DNA of 64,000 bases from the NCBI GenBank assembly GCA_036346395.1, contig CM070615.1, positions 4,593,534 to 4,657,533 on the forward strand, written 5' to 3'. The position numbers and the translations under genes were made by a program. Below are positions 1-11,179 of the stretch, one piece after another (the first letter of the stretch is position 1; every line of letters starts with the position of its first letter). Under the pieces are notes generated by a model, which did not search any database, had not been told where the DNA came from, and worked only from the letters and a program-made list of their open reading frames with translations. Source of the stretch: Hsuehochloa calcarea. Lineage: Eukaryota; Streptophyta; Magnoliopsida; Poales; Poaceae.

Positions 1-1734
1 CCCTTCTACCTTTATCCCAGGCGAGTCAACACTTTGATCATATTGATCCCACATTTTATGCAAATTATATTCGTTTAAAATATTAAATTGCATGCTCTAA
101 TTTCTATGCAAATATATGTCAAACACCTTAAGGTAGTTAAATGCCTACTTGTTGATTAATAATTTAGTACCTCATATCCTTGAAAATTTAACTCCCATTA
201 CCCTTGTCACCCTAGTAAATATCTGGTAACATACTAGTTATAGGTCGTACTTAAACGCCATGCTAGACTTGTTTAAGTACCGGGGTATTTCTACCCCAAA
301 TCATCATCCTTTAATCATGACAAATGTTTTGGGCAGTCATTGAGGAGAATGACTGGAACTGGTTGGATAATTTGTTTTATACTTCTCCAAAACCCTAAAA
401 CTTGCTAATACTACATCCAGGCGGATGGAGAGAATGGTGGAGTCTTGTCGGGCACGAGAGCGATGGTATGTGGTATGAACAAATGCAGGTGGATTAAGGA
501 CTTAATCTTGTCATGACCTCCGTGTAAAACAAGTACAACCACAAGTCCGCAAAATGCAACTTGGCTTAGTAAATTTATCGAACCACGAAAGTCATCTCCT
601 TTGGTGGAGGAGGCGGTCACGGGCATGGTAGGGAAGGGACACCGAAGGTGAAGTCGCCACTACGCTCGTCGTAGTGGTGAACATCCCGCACAACTTATGG
701 GCGCAACCCCATATGGGTGAGATGATGGAAAGGGCGAAGTGGATTGAGCAGTTCTTGTGACGATCGCTCAACCACATGACTACGGAATCATGTGGGGTAA
801 CGAGTATGATTGTCTCTTGTGGGTAAAGTGTATAACCTCTGCAGTCAAAGCTGTTTTAAGCAGTAGCGCCTACGGTCAAAGGCGGACATGGGAACTTAAC
901 TTGAGCTAGTTCTATTTGAAAAACCTTTGGGGTGATATGAAAACCAGTAGGGGCTGAGATTTAGCTTTTCACTGGATCGTCGTGTCCGGTGTTGTTAATG
1001 TATGGAGGTAGCTCCAATCAAATGAAGCATGAGACGAGTTTCCGATGGAGGAACCTCTGCATGTTATTACTCTTGCACAATTAATCTCTTTAAAAATGCA
1101 ATTTGGTTAAAATGCTAAGTGATAGAAATTTTCTAATATCTGTATTTACAAATCTTGCTACGCAAATAAAAGATCCCGCGCCAACCTTGTTACACCTTGC
1201 ATGTATATTATTGCATCATTGTGTGGGCTCATGAGCACGGTAGTTGTGCTCATCCTCGCTCTTTCCCAACTCCTCGAGTAGGAAGACACGAAGACTACGA
1301 CTACTACGAGGACCCGAAGTCGAAGACCGGGAATCGTTGAGCGTAGTTTAGTCCTTAGTTGTTCTAGTCTCACCCAGTCTAGCCGACTCAAGTCGGTTCT
1401 TGTGTACCTCCTATATTGTCCGAGGGTTTTCGGATAATATCGGGTGTACACGGGTTCCCCAGTCACTTGCCTGCGGTAAGATGTGCCCTCACCCTTTTGC
1501 TTCCGTTGTCGCTTCCGCTATCTTTTGTAATGTACTCATTTGGCCTGTTTGGCCCTTATTGTAAAATCGACCAAGCGGTCTATGTAGACTCGATGTGTAA
1601 ATTAATGAATGAAATGATGTTACGCCATGTATGGTTTGATTCAGCAATGTACCTGTGGAGTGCTATCTACTGATCCAGGGAATAGCACAGAGATTTCACA
1701 GAGGATTTGGATTTACAAAATCCGGGTCCGACAA
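1..1734 (+). mobile_element. 3' part of a long Ty3/gypsy-type LTR (copy A)
   Basis: This AT-rich stretch aligns by eye with two other places in the window: 58690-60176 on the same strand and the reverse complement of about 35010-36250. Shared landmarks are the block around a TTTGATCATATTG motif near the start, a line resembling TCTTGTGGGTAAAGTGTA followed by AACCTCTGCAG near 815-845, and a terminal GGGTCCGACA at 1725-1734. The related copy C begins with TGTAACATCCC, the end known from long rice gypsy LTRs of the RIRE3/RIRE8 kind; the family name is from memory. The 5' part lies outside the window. No primer-binding site or coding region follows it, so it may be a solo LTR or a 3' LTR. Confidence 0.6.
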
Positions 1735-2573
1735 GGATACACATGACTGTTCAAAATCTCAAGATCTAATGGTTTAATGAAATCTCCTACTATCGCAGTT
1801 CTTTTGGAGCCAGTCGTATTGTGAGTTACCAGGGAGAAGAATCCAGGAGAAACTTTCAAATGATCAAACAAGCAGCATTGTTAGCTTGGAACCAAGAATA
1901 TCTCAGTGGCCCACACTTGTTTTGTGTATGTTCCCTTTCTGCATGAGCTCTTTCCCTTCAGACAAGCAGCATTGTTACCTTTCAGTTACACACTATTGGT
2001 TACTTCTTATTCATCTCTCTTAAATATTAGCATTTTGTTTGAACCAATGGTCTACCAGCTACATTATGAAACTGCTAAGAGTTTAATATTAATTTGCAAT
2101 AGCGGTCTGTTATAAAACGAACACACAGCAACATGAGAAAGTAAATGTACTTGGCCTAGTCATAAGTACAGTTGCAGTTTTTGCTCTTTACCATTTGTTC
2201 TGGATCTGATTGAAGGATGTCTACATAACCAGAAGAGATTGTTACGAATTAACTAGTGTCTTGTGCCCGGAACTATATACCATAAATGTAAGTTTCTTCC
2301 TGGGATTGCATCTTATTTTTGCTTGATTGCATTGCTATTGCTACTTGACCATAGAGGGTTGTAGCAACCAAGCATGGAATTCTTTATGCGTATGATTCAA
2401 AACCTGACCACATGCTGACACCTAGCATGAAGCATTCCACTAATATGCCCTTGCACACGCCCACTTCTTTATGCTTCATTTTGATTTATCAGCAAAAATG
2501 ACACAATGACACATGCATCATCTTCTATACAAAAAGGCGAAAATACGATGTTAGATAAATGACCCCGTTAGGG
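1735..2573. other. Intergenic AT-rich spacer
   Basis: No supported gene. The short open frames here have no family resemblance and no splice context. The sequence is AT-rich with no clear repeat structure. Confidence 0.5.
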
Positions 2574-2578
2574 CTTCT

Positions 2579-2702
2579 GTAGGATTTCGGGGATATCGTG
2601 TGTCTCTTTTGGGCTCCTCACGCCATTTATTTATAGTGCCGAATATTACAGTCCGACTCTAACACGACTTGGACTATTTTCTAATCTTTAATATCTCCAA
2701 CA
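2579..2702 (-). repeat. 3' LTR of the non-autonomous element
   Basis: This 124-bp repeat is a shortened version of 4674-4817, sharing the CCTACA end, a TATAAATA box (minus strand) and the TGTTGGAGATATTA start. It lacks about 20 bp present in the 5' LTR. Confidence 0.88.
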
Positions 2703-3092
2703 CTCCCCATCAAGATGGATATGAGATAACAATCATAGCCATCTTGTTACATAATGCAATACCATTACTAGAATCTAGTAAAAAAAAAAGGTTGCTAACC
2801 ACCAATACTGCCAGGGACGTCATCAAATCCAACTTCACCATCTCCCAGCTGCCTCGACCTCAACCTCATCTTCCTCTACCCTCATGCCCCAGCCTCCCCT
2901 GGCTTCCACCACTCTGCCCACACGCCACCAGTTTCGGCCTCTATCACCTCTATCTCTGCCACAGACCATTACGCTTGACTCCAGTCCCAATCATCTTCTA
3001 AACATTTCCAGCAACACTATCTCTGGTACCCATACCAACACCACCTCACGACATAGCCTCCATTGGAGCTACCACCACCTTCAACTCCATCC

Positions 3093-3480
3093 TCACCACC
3101 ATCCAACTTTACCACCACAACCATATCCCCTACCAGTACCAACACCAACTCCAACGTTCACCTTCGCTACCAACTCCAACATCAACACCACCTTCGAGAC
3201 CGCCACCAATTCTGCATTCCCTCCCAGTACCAACACCAACTCCAACGTCAATGCCACCTTCGAGATAGCCACCAATTCCACTATTAGCATAGCCAGCATA
3301 GCCACCGCCTGAATAGTCTTCCCCCTGTCTTCCATACATTCCGTCGTAACCTCCGATACTGTCACAACCAAGCAACACAAAGCTAGAACTCTCAGCAAAT
3401 ACATCATTCTCTCTCTCCTTTCCCCAACACAACACACACAACCACACCAGATTCCCCTCAACCACACCAGATCCTCCATC
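3093..3480 (-). pseudogene. Captured glycine-rich protein gene fragment
   Basis: On the minus strand one frame reads a hydrophobic leader (MMYLLRVLALCCLVV) like a signal peptide. The neighbouring frame reads a glycine/tyrosine-rich tail with GGYDGMYG, GGGYAGYAN and repeated GGxxxGGxDVGVG blocks. The two frames together look like a secreted glycine-rich cell-wall protein broken by a frameshift. The Gly-rich part contains two copies of a unit of about 90 bp. It lies inside the non-autonomous LTR element, so it is best read as a host gene piece carried by the element. This is inference from composition; no specific parent gene is recognised. Confidence 0.45.
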
Positions 3481-4661
3481 GATCTGGATCTACACTAGAT
3501 CCTCCACACCTCCATGGATCCTTCACCCTCGAAGCACCCACCACCTCCAGATCAGATTCTTCACACTGGATTAGATCTGACACACCGGATCCCAGTGCCA
3601 CACTGGATCAGATCACCTGATCCACAGCAAAAGCAAGCACACCGCACCAGATCACCACACCGGATCCACAGCAAAAGCAGGCACCACAACTCTCTTCTTG
3701 GCCACAACAAATCCCGAAGGCTCTTCTTCCTCTCATCTCCCCTTCATCTTCTCTCCCCTAAGCACTCCTTCTTCTCCTCACCACCAAAGCTCTTCCCCCT
3801 AAGCGTCGCTGTGCCACCCGTCGCCTCCCTCTCTCCGTCGCCACTCCAGATCACCTGGATCTGGCCACCTCTGGCTGGATCCCCCCTTCTCCCATGCAAG
3901 TTGCCACCTTCCTTCAGTACCTCTCCTCTCCTTCTCTCTAGCCGAGCCGGCCCAAATCCGACCGTGGGCCGCTGGGACCGACTTCGGCCACCACCGCGTC
4001 GCCTCAAGTCGCCTCTACCGCTTGGTGCCGCACGCTCCTGCCTCGGTGCCGTCACCTAGCCCGCCGCCTATACCACTGCAAAACGTCGCAGCTGGCCTCT
4101 ACCACTGCAACGCGCGTTGCACCCGACGTAGCTACCCCCGTGCCGTGTCCCTCCTCCACGCCTCATGCGCCCGAGGCGCAACGCCTCCGCCGCCGCCCGC
4201 CGCCGCCCTCGGCACTACGCCACCCCAAAGCCTTAGCCTCCGCCTTCTCACCTCCCTCGTCGCGACCCGCACCTGGCCTGGCACTCCTCTCTCCCCTCGC
4301 TAACTCCCCTCGGCTCATGCATCCTCCTCGCCAGATCTCCTCCCTCTTCAAGCCACCACCTCATCTATTTGGCTCCTCCGTCACGCAGCCGCCCGCCGCC
4401 CCAGGCCGCGCCTTGACGACGCCTCCTCACGCCCACCACCGGCCTGAGCGCCGCCGGATCCCATCTCCCCTCCTCTGCTTTTCCTTGTCATGCGAGGACC
4501 CACATGCAACCCAGCTGGCTGTCAGTCCGCTCTCGTGAGACATGATCGTGGAGGACCACGCACGGTGGGACAGTGGCGGCCGGTGGATTGTCGTCACCAG
4601 ATGGCGGCGGCCACTCGTTAGGTATGGGTTTTGCTTGCTTGGGTTAGGGTTTAGGAGGTTG

Positions 4662-4673
4662 GCTCTGATACCA
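4662..4673 (-). other. tRNA-iMet primer-binding site
   Basis: The minus strand reads TGGTATCAGAGC immediately next to the 5' LTR, a perfect match to the usual copia primer-binding site. It sets the orientation of the element. Confidence 0.9.
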
Positions 4674-4817
4674 TGTAGGATTTTGGGAATATTGTGTGTC
4701 CCTCTTGGGATCCTCACTACCTTTATTTATAGTGCTGAATATTATAGTTCGACTCTAACACGATTTAAACTCTTACTTAAACTCTGAACTCTTTCTTGAT
4801 CTCTAATATCTCCAACA
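4674..4817 (-). repeat. 5' LTR of the non-autonomous element
   Basis: This 144-bp LTR (TGTTGGAG...CCTACA on the minus strand) has a TATAAATA box at about 4721-4733. It lies 162 bp upstream of the GRAS start codon, so its sequence forms part of that gene's upstream region, although it points away from the gene. Confidence 0.9.
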
Positions 4818-4979
4818 GCTTCAACATCCGACAAATTAGCTTACATTAGCCATGATGGTCCACATATAAAATTCCCCCCTTTCTTGAGAAATGGTCCTAA
4901 CTCCCTGCCTCTTCCTTGTATACATAAGCTGTGTGGAACCACAAAGACCAGGGCAATTCTTGTTGAGGGTAGTAACTAA

Positions 4980-6410
4980 ATGGAGACCATGTCATATCCT
5001 TGCTCCCCTATCACCCCCTTCCCCACACAACATGAAGATAGTAGCTATCTCCTATGGTCTCCTCAAGTGGTAGTCCCCCATGAGAATGTCAGCATGTATG
5101 ATGGTGTTCCTTCCCCTGATCGGCAGCAAGATCATGAGTTCTTGGACACAATGGTCCAAGAAGCTAATGATTTGATTCAAGGTGGTTTCTTCAATGTTGA
5201 TCCATTAGCTAGTTTTGACGAGATTGGCAACTCATTGGCAGTCCAGGAGGAGTACTTCATGGAGAACACCTTAGGTGACCTCCTCCTCGTCGGTGCCAAG
5301 GCAGTTGAGTATAGGGACTTGATCCAAGCCTCAGCTATCATGTCGAGGCTCGACGACCTCCTCCCCGATACCGCCTGTAGAAGTTATGATGCAGTAGTAA
5401 GCTCATTTGATCATCTGGCCTGCTACTTTGCCCGGGGCCTACGGTCCCAGATCTCCGGTGCGCGGACCGAATGCCATCCGACTGCGCCACCGCCGGCGTC
5501 CAATAGATTGCCGGCATACCAGATGTTGCAAGAGCTGTCACCGTTCTTCAAGTTCGCGCACTTCACCACCAACCAGGCCATCCTAGAAGCCACCATGGAT
5601 GACCCAGACGTCCATGTCGTCGACTTTAACGTTGGCGACGGCGTCCAGTGGTCGTCACTCATGTCAGACCTTGCCCGCCACAGCAGCAAGTCTTTCCACC
5701 TCACGGCACTCACGACCGGCACCGGCACCGACGCCGATGCCCGCACGGCTGCACGGTGGCTCTCGGAGTTCGCTGAGCCCTTGAACCTTCCATTCCGGTT
5801 CAACTCCCTCCATGTGCACAGTGAGGAGGACCTACGTGAGTTCACGAAGAGCTGTGAAGAAGGCTCGCTAATCATCTCATGCGACACAACAAACAGGCCT
5901 TACCCGTCCCTGAACAAGTTACAGACGCTACTTCCTGGCAGTGTCAAGATTTTACAACCTAAATTGGTGATCCTCGTTGAAGAAGAGCTGTTTCGAATCG
6001 GAAGGATACCATCCCTTGCTGCTGCTTCCTTCGCGGAGTTCTTCTGCGAGGCGTTGCACCACTTCACCGCAGTGCTGGAGTCCCTGGCGAGCTGCTTCTG
6101 CGGTGGCAGCTACGAGGTGTGCCTGAGGCTCGTGGAGGAGGAGATGCTGGGGCCAAGGATAGAGGACTCTGTCGGGCAGTACGGGTCCATGACAGGTGGG
6201 GCCGGCCCTGCTGCTGGGTATCTGGAGGGGTTTAGGGCTTGTGAGCTGAGTAGTTTCAACATTGCCCAGGCCAAGATGTTGGTTGGGCTTTTCAGCAGGG
6301 GGTTTGGGGTTGTGCATGAGAAGGGGAGGCTTGCTTTGTGCTGGAAGTCCAGGCCTCTGACCTCAGTGTCTGTCTGGAGTCCTGTGTGGAAAAGAGGGGA
6401 GCCATGCTGA
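4980..6410 (+). CDS. NSP2-like GRAS-domain transcriptional regulator
   Basis: This intronless 476-residue protein is a GRAS family member. Visible landmarks are the first leucine-rich region (LLLVGAKAVEYRDLIQASAI, about 100-120), the VHIID-type motif VHVVDFNVGDGVQW near residue 210, a PFYRE-type centre with KLVILVEEELFR near 325, and the SAW end (LALCWKSRPLTSVSVW) near 450. The EALHHFTAVLESL and AQAKMLVGLFSRG blocks resemble NODULATION SIGNALING PATHWAY 2 proteins, which pair with NSP1 to control symbiosis and strigolactone-biosynthesis genes in the nucleus. The NSP2 assignment is by remembered motif similarity; GRAS membership is firm. An ATG three codons in (METM) is an alternative start. 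The N terminus is short and acidic rather than DELLA-like. An LTR element ends 162 bp upstream and a hAT element starts 330 bp downstream, so both regulatory flanks have been invaded. Confidence 0.88.
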   Translation: METMSYPCSPITPFPTQHEDSSYLLWSPQVVVPHENVSMYDGVPSPDRQQDHEFLDTMVQEANDLIQGGFFNVDPLASFDEIGNSLAVQEEYFMENTLGDLLLVGAKAVEYRDLIQASAIMSRLDDLLPDTACRSYDAVVSSFDHLACYFARGLRSQISGARTECHPTAPPPASNRLPAYQMLQELSPFFKFAHFTTNQAILEATMDDPDVHVVDFNVGDGVQWSSLMSDLARHSSKSFHLTALTTGTGTDADARTAARWLSEFAEPLNLPFRFNSLHVHSEEDLREFTKSCEEGSLIISCDTTNRPYPSLNKLQTLLPGSVKILQPKLVILVEEELFRIGRIPSLAAASFAEFFCEALHHFTAVLESLASCFCGGSYEVCLRLVEEEMLGPRIEDSVGQYGSMTGGAGPAAGYLEGFRACELSSFNIAQAKMLVGLFSRGFGVVHEKGRLALCWKSRPLTSVSVWSPVWKRGEPC

Positions 6411-6732
6411 TCTTCTTGTTTTACTTCTTAGGAGTTCTATCATCTATATATGTGGTGTTCTTTTCAGGGTACTTAATTTGTTACAAAAAAAAAGTTTTGC
6501 AGCGATCGATGATGATGATTTTTAGTGAGGGGGCAGTTGTTTTACACTCCTGTCCACTATTATTGCTTTGCTAATATAATGTTGGGTCACCTCACCTTGT
6601 TGGCAATATCATGATGCAAGTCTCTAATATAGATCTTGTGTTCAATGCTCACATCAAATTCCCCTGTGAAAAGGATTATCATGAATAGAATGACACTATC
6701 TTTGGTTTCTGTTTCTCTTTCCATGACAGGGC
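6411..6732. other. 3' flank of the GRAS gene
   Basis: Probable 3' UTR and spacer. It is T-rich just after the stop codon, with nothing else recognised before the hAT target duplication at 6733. Confidence 0.5.
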
Positions 6733-6740
6733 ATTTGTTG

Positions 6741-8596
6741 CAGGGGCGGAGCCAGTAGGGGTGCCGGGTATGCACCGGCACCCCCAAATTTTCATCTAAT
6801 TCATGTTTCAGTGAAATTGCACTTTTGTAAATAGCTACCTGTAAATGCAATAATTTATTGAGTAGGTGTAGCTAGCCGTGTAGGTGCATGCATGAAAAGA
6901 CGAAAGGAAATCAACTGGCTACAAAGTTAAATATACTTTCGCCAAGAAATAAAAAAAATATGTCTAGCTAGCTTTCAAGGTAGTCTATACACATAGCTAA
7001 GTGACAGGTATATAGCCTGATATCATGGATATCTAACATTCTAACAGCTATGTTAAAGGTATATAGCTGATATCATGGATAACTAACATTCTAACCAGAC
7101 TTGGAATGCATCGAACTACCCACAAACTTAATTAGAAAAGTTGTTTATTAATTCTAACTGGAGATATATATGGACCATCTGAGATGCAACCAAAATCTAC
7201 TAAGTACATATCAATATGAGATCTTCAGAAGTTATATTTACAATATGCAGTCTAGAATAGAGGTGATACAATGTACATATGCGATGTACCTAAAACCTTA
7301 CTCCCCGATTAAAAGAGATAAGTAGAAAACGAAAAAAAAAAAGAGGTTTGACCTACTTCACAATGTGAATATTATTGTGTTTGCCCATTCCAGTCACAAA
7401 TAAATATCATTTTGGACATTCATACAGTTTTTAAAACACAACTTTGATCACCAGTTTTTATTATAATATATTTGTAAATCTTTTTTTAAAGAGGGAGTAT
7501 ATGAATACAGGAACAACTGGCTCTCATTTGTTTATATGCGTTTTACTTTTGTTTCCTTCCACTCATGTATATATGTGAACTACTACTCCATGAACCAAGC
7601 TTATTTTACTCCATGAACCATAAACATGAGAACCCTACAATCTACATAATCTTTTTTTTCTTGTTTGCTGAAGTTAATCCTTATATTGGGAGTTGTTGCA
7701 ATCCTACAAAGGAGATATGATTGCGTTGGAAAAGAAAGAGGTAGCATGTGAAGCTAGATGGGCTACTTCAGCTAATGACCAAAGAGCTATCTTGACACAT
7801 TATAATCGGCACATTACCTAGCTTTAGCTTGGTACCTCAGCCCATAGGTGCAATTCCCAAGAGATTTGAGGCAGCCGAAGGATCTTGCTTGACAAGGTCT
7901 TGCTCTTAGTTCGTGAATAGTTGGGCTTTAATGTGTGTACAGAGTATAGACATGCATGTAATGAATCTTGTTCTTTTCTTCCCCGACAGGAGGGAGATAT
8001 GGGTACTAGATAATGGAGATATGCATTTTTAAGTACAGATTTGATGAGACTCTCTTTCTAACTTGATAACTTCATTGATGACATACGAAATGATGATAGG
8101 TTTAAGGACTTCAACAATCTTGGTGATCTTTCTATTAAGTTTGTTGGAACAAAAAATATGAAGTTTACAAGTTGGTATACTTGCTTCTCAAATTGGTATT
8201 ACTCCTACCGGTGGTGACGACGAGTGTTGAAAGAGTATTTTCTGCTATGAGTCTTGTGAAGAACAAGTTGAGAAATACTATGAGCGATCAATTCTTGAAT
8301 GATTGTTTAGTCACATTTATTGAAAGGAAAATTTTCTTGAAGGTTAATGAAAATGATGTAATGAAACAATTTCAATGTATGAAAACGTGTAAAGTGGTAT
8401 TATAATTTTCTTTATATAGTTGCATATTTTGTAATTTTCTATTTATGTAAGACTTTATTTGAATTATTTGTATTGTTCTTTTGACAAATTTAAAACCTAT
8501 GTGTTGGATTTATGATATTATAAAATCATTGTATAAACTATAAAATTATGAGTGTAAAGTGTGCACCCCCATCATCTAATTTCTAGCTCCGCCACT
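6741..8596 (+). mobile_element. Deleted hAT transposon with perfect 8-bp target duplication
   Basis: The element starts CAGGGGCGGAGCCAG and ends with the inverse TAGCTCCGCCACTG, an imperfect terminal inverted repeat of about 15 bp. It is flanked on both sides by ATTTGTTG (6733-6740 and 8597-8604), the 8-bp duplication expected for hAT elements. At 1856 bp it is far shorter than an autonomous hAT element and keeps only the C-terminal dimerisation part of the transposase. An internal direct duplication of about 50 bp lies at 7006-7105 (two copies of an AGGTATATAGC...CTAACATTCTAAC block). It inserted 330 bp downstream of the GRAS stop codon. Confidence 0.92.
8172..8405 (+). pseudogene. hAT transposase C-terminal (hATC) remnant
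   Basis: The open frame contains LVLLLPVVTTSVERVFSAM followed by KNKLRNTMSDQFLNDCLVTFI, the classic hAT dimerisation-domain signature (SVERxFSAM...KxxLRxxM...L...LVxFIE). The zinc-finger and catalytic RNase-H-like portions are missing, so this is a 3'-terminal remnant inside the deleted hAT element. The start at 8172 is only where the frame opens; no complete protein is encoded. Confidence 0.85.
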
Positions 8597-8604
8597 GATT
8601 TGTT

Positions 8605-9138
8605 GTAACTTCTTTCCAAAGGTCTAAGGTGTCAATTTCTCCCAACAAATTAAGTTTATATGGATAGATGAGATCAGCTAGCCGGCAGATTAGATAGATG
8701 ATCAAGGTTATTGGTTCTCTCGATCGGCAATCGGAATGTATAAATATAAGTTGCTTGGGAGGATTTTACTGCAGCACTCATCGAGATTTATCTCCATGTT
8801 TGTTTCCCCTCAGTGAGCCAGGTGTCATCAAGTCATGCTCTTGTGTCAAACTGTCAATAGATCAGAGCGCCGGTTGATGCAGAGGTTTCTTGAATCTGGT
8901 TGACTAGGTTATGGTTTTCAAGTGACTCCAATATGATTTTGAGTTCTTGCCGTTGTTTCAATTGAACAAGCTAATGGTGCTTTTGGAACTTCTGCAGATG
9001 GAATGTGACGTTCAGGTGGTATATTTCAAGCTCATAAACAAGTCGGGTGAGACAAATCTGACCATCAAGAGATCAAAGAAACGACAGGAATGATGTAGAA
9101 AAGGTAAGCCTTCTTGGGCACATTCCTATTCTACGCGG
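8605..9138. other. Intergenic spacer
   Basis: No supported gene. Around 8998-9094 there is a short open stretch after a TTCTGCAG that reads MECDVQVVYFKLINKSGE, but no family is recognised and it has no visible partner exon. Confidence 0.4.
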
Positions 9139-11045
9139 TTTATAACATCCTAAAAATACTTAAATACAAAAATATATTAAAAAAATTAATTTTTTTTTGT
9201 ATGTTATCTATTGTCATTCCGGTTGCCTGCATATTTTAGAGTTATTTGAGTGCATTTTCTCTGTTGCTAACACAATTCTATCTATCATCACATTGGAATT
9301 CCTTAAAACAGATTACAGAATTTTAGCAAACCTAAAATTCAGTTATTCTACCTTTTCCCCAAAACTTCCTAGCCTTTTTTTCCTACTATTCCTTTGGCTA
9401 AAGTACCGTTGGCCTATTTCTGGTCCAGCTCGACCAACTCCCACGCATCCCTTCCTCCCTTCTTTTCCGGCTGAGCCAGCGCTCGTGCCATCGCTCCCGC
9501 TCTACTGTTCCTTCGACCGAACCGTTTTGAGCCATGGTGCTGCAACCCGACCATCTTAGAGCACCAGCACCATCACCATGTCAACACTGACCCACCCGCA
9601 GCCTCTCCTTCTTCCCCCCTGCTTGCCTCACACCAGCGCTAAGCCATGCCAGCCAAACCAAGCCAGCGTAGTAGCGCCGTCATCCGCTCAGCCATCAACG
9701 TAAGTAGTCGTCGCCTGTCAATCGAGCGTCACTCAGCAAGCCATGTGCTACCAAAACTATCGAGTCCTGATTCCATCATTTGTTGCCACCATCGCCTGCC
9801 CATGCCACGGCCAAGGCCGGTCGCACCTGGTCCCGCCCATCACTGCCCCCACATCACTCTGGCATTTCACTAGCCCGTCGTCGCACCTGCCACGTTGAGC
9901 ACATGCCGCTCCCTACGCACGCCCATCCCGCCAGCTGGCTCACGGCCATATCGTCACACCGTGTGCATCGCTGCATTGAGCCCTCCGCCCTATCGCCATA
10001 AAAAGGCCAACCCGAGCTGTCGAGCCCCTTGCTAGCCCACTTCATCTTCCTCCTCCTCGCGCGAACGACCCTAACTCGGCCATAGTGCCTCGTCGAACCA
10101 TCTCGCCACCCCTGTGAAGCCCCCAACACGTGCCATCATCGAGCTCCCAAGCCTATCCTTTTTCAGCCCTTCTACTGTTCCTCCGACCAGTGACTTGCCG
10201 AACTCAGTGCAGCCCAAGCAGCTCCTTCGGTCAGTTTCTCCTCAGCGACCCAGAGGCAGCTGCGTCTCTCTCCCTCACTCTGCGTCAACGCATGTGGTCG
10301 TGCGCCCGTACTCGCCAACCGCTCATGTAACCACGATCATTACTCGCCATCACTCAAGCCGTCGCTCCATCGCACTGTGCCGACAAACCACGTCAAATCC
10401 TCGCCCATGCCAGCCCAAGACCATGTGGTGGCCTCGCCCTGAGCGCATCATCGCCCTCGGGTATCTCTGTCTGATTGAATGGAGACTCTCCAACCGACCA
10501 AGTCTCCAACCGACCAACTCGTGGACCGTCCGATTGAATTGAGACTCTCCAACCGATCAAGTCGTGGACCGTCCGATTGAACTAAGACTCTCCAACCGAT
10601 CAAGTCGTGGACCGTCCGATTGAACTAAGTCTCTCCAACCGATCAAGTTGTGGATCATCTGATTGAATTAAGACTCTTCAATCGATCAAGTCGTAGACCA
10701 TCCGATGGAAGGGGTGTCATGAGATCATGGCCACCCGTTAACTGAAATAAGATGAGCTTCATCAATCGACATCCAACTCACTCGAAACTTGACACCATGC
10801 CGGCCGAACTCGAACACCACACGCCCCATCTTGTTACCTCGGCCATTAATCGCCATCGCTCAACCTGTCACACCGTCGGCACTGTGCTGCCGATCTTGTC
10901 AAAATCATCAGCCACTCCTCTGTACTGAGCCGCGCCGATTGCATCGCAGGCGATCTCCGCCCAAGCAGCTATAAATAGCAACTCCAAACCCTCTCACTGC
11001 CTTTGCTCGTCACACTAGTGCTAGTCCCACCTCCTCCATCCCTGA
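9139..11045 (+). mobile_element. Gypsy LTR-like remnant (copy D)
   Basis: The stretch begins TTTATAACATCCTAAAAAT, close to the TGTAACATCCC start of copy C. Like copies B and C it then passes from an AT-rich head to a long GC/CT-rich block (9420-10470), and it ends in a TATAAATAG box near 10971. No coding domain is recognised. The open frames in the CT-rich block are composition artefacts. The assignment rests on shared architecture and the start motif, so the family and both boundaries are uncertain. Confidence 0.4.
10473..10716 (+). repeat. 43-bp minisatellite, about five units
   Basis: Unit starts (GATTGAA or GATGGAA) fall at 10473, 10532, 10575, 10618, 10661 and 10704. Four steps are exactly 43 bp. 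The first step is 59 bp because of an internal 16-bp duplication of CTCCAACCGACCAAGT. Units carry CTCCAACCGATCAAGTCGTG and a GGACCGTCC core; the last two are more diverged. Confidence 0.9.
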
Positions 11046-11179
11046 TGCAAAGTGTAACACATGGTAAGAAGTGGTGTAAATTATATATAAAAAAATTGCT
11101 AAGCGTGGTACAAAGTGAAATAATGATAAGATTATATGGTCCAAAGTAAAATTTACTCTATAAAAAACTCCAAAACAAA

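Larger units (their letters stand above)
2579..4817 (-). mobile_element. Complete non-autonomous copia-type LTR element (TRIM/LARD-like)
   Basis: Two direct repeats, 2579-2702 (124 bp) and 4674-4817 (144 bp), bound the element. Read on the minus strand each starts TGTTGGAG and ends CCTACA. Directly beside the right-hand LTR (4662-4673) the minus strand reads TGGTATCAGAGC, the standard primer-binding site for initiator tRNA-Met, so the right LTR is the 5' LTR. A purine tract (GATGGGGAG on the minus strand) abuts the 3' LTR. The 5-bp target duplication GCTTC is perfect (2574-2578 and 4818-4822). The internal 1.96 kb holds no gag, protease, integrase or reverse transcriptase. It is GC-rich and carries what looks like a glycine-rich protein gene fragment. 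Mobilisation would therefore depend on another copia element. Confidence 0.9.

Noticed and set aside
3514..4538. Long Pro/Ser/Arg-rich open frames on the plus strand
   Set aside because: They lie in the GC- and CT-rich interior of a non-autonomous LTR element, overlap in several frames and show no domain.
10473..10716. Regularly spaced repeats resembling a CRISPR array
   Set aside because: The whole unit repeats, with no unique spacers, in a plant nuclear context; it is a minisatellite.
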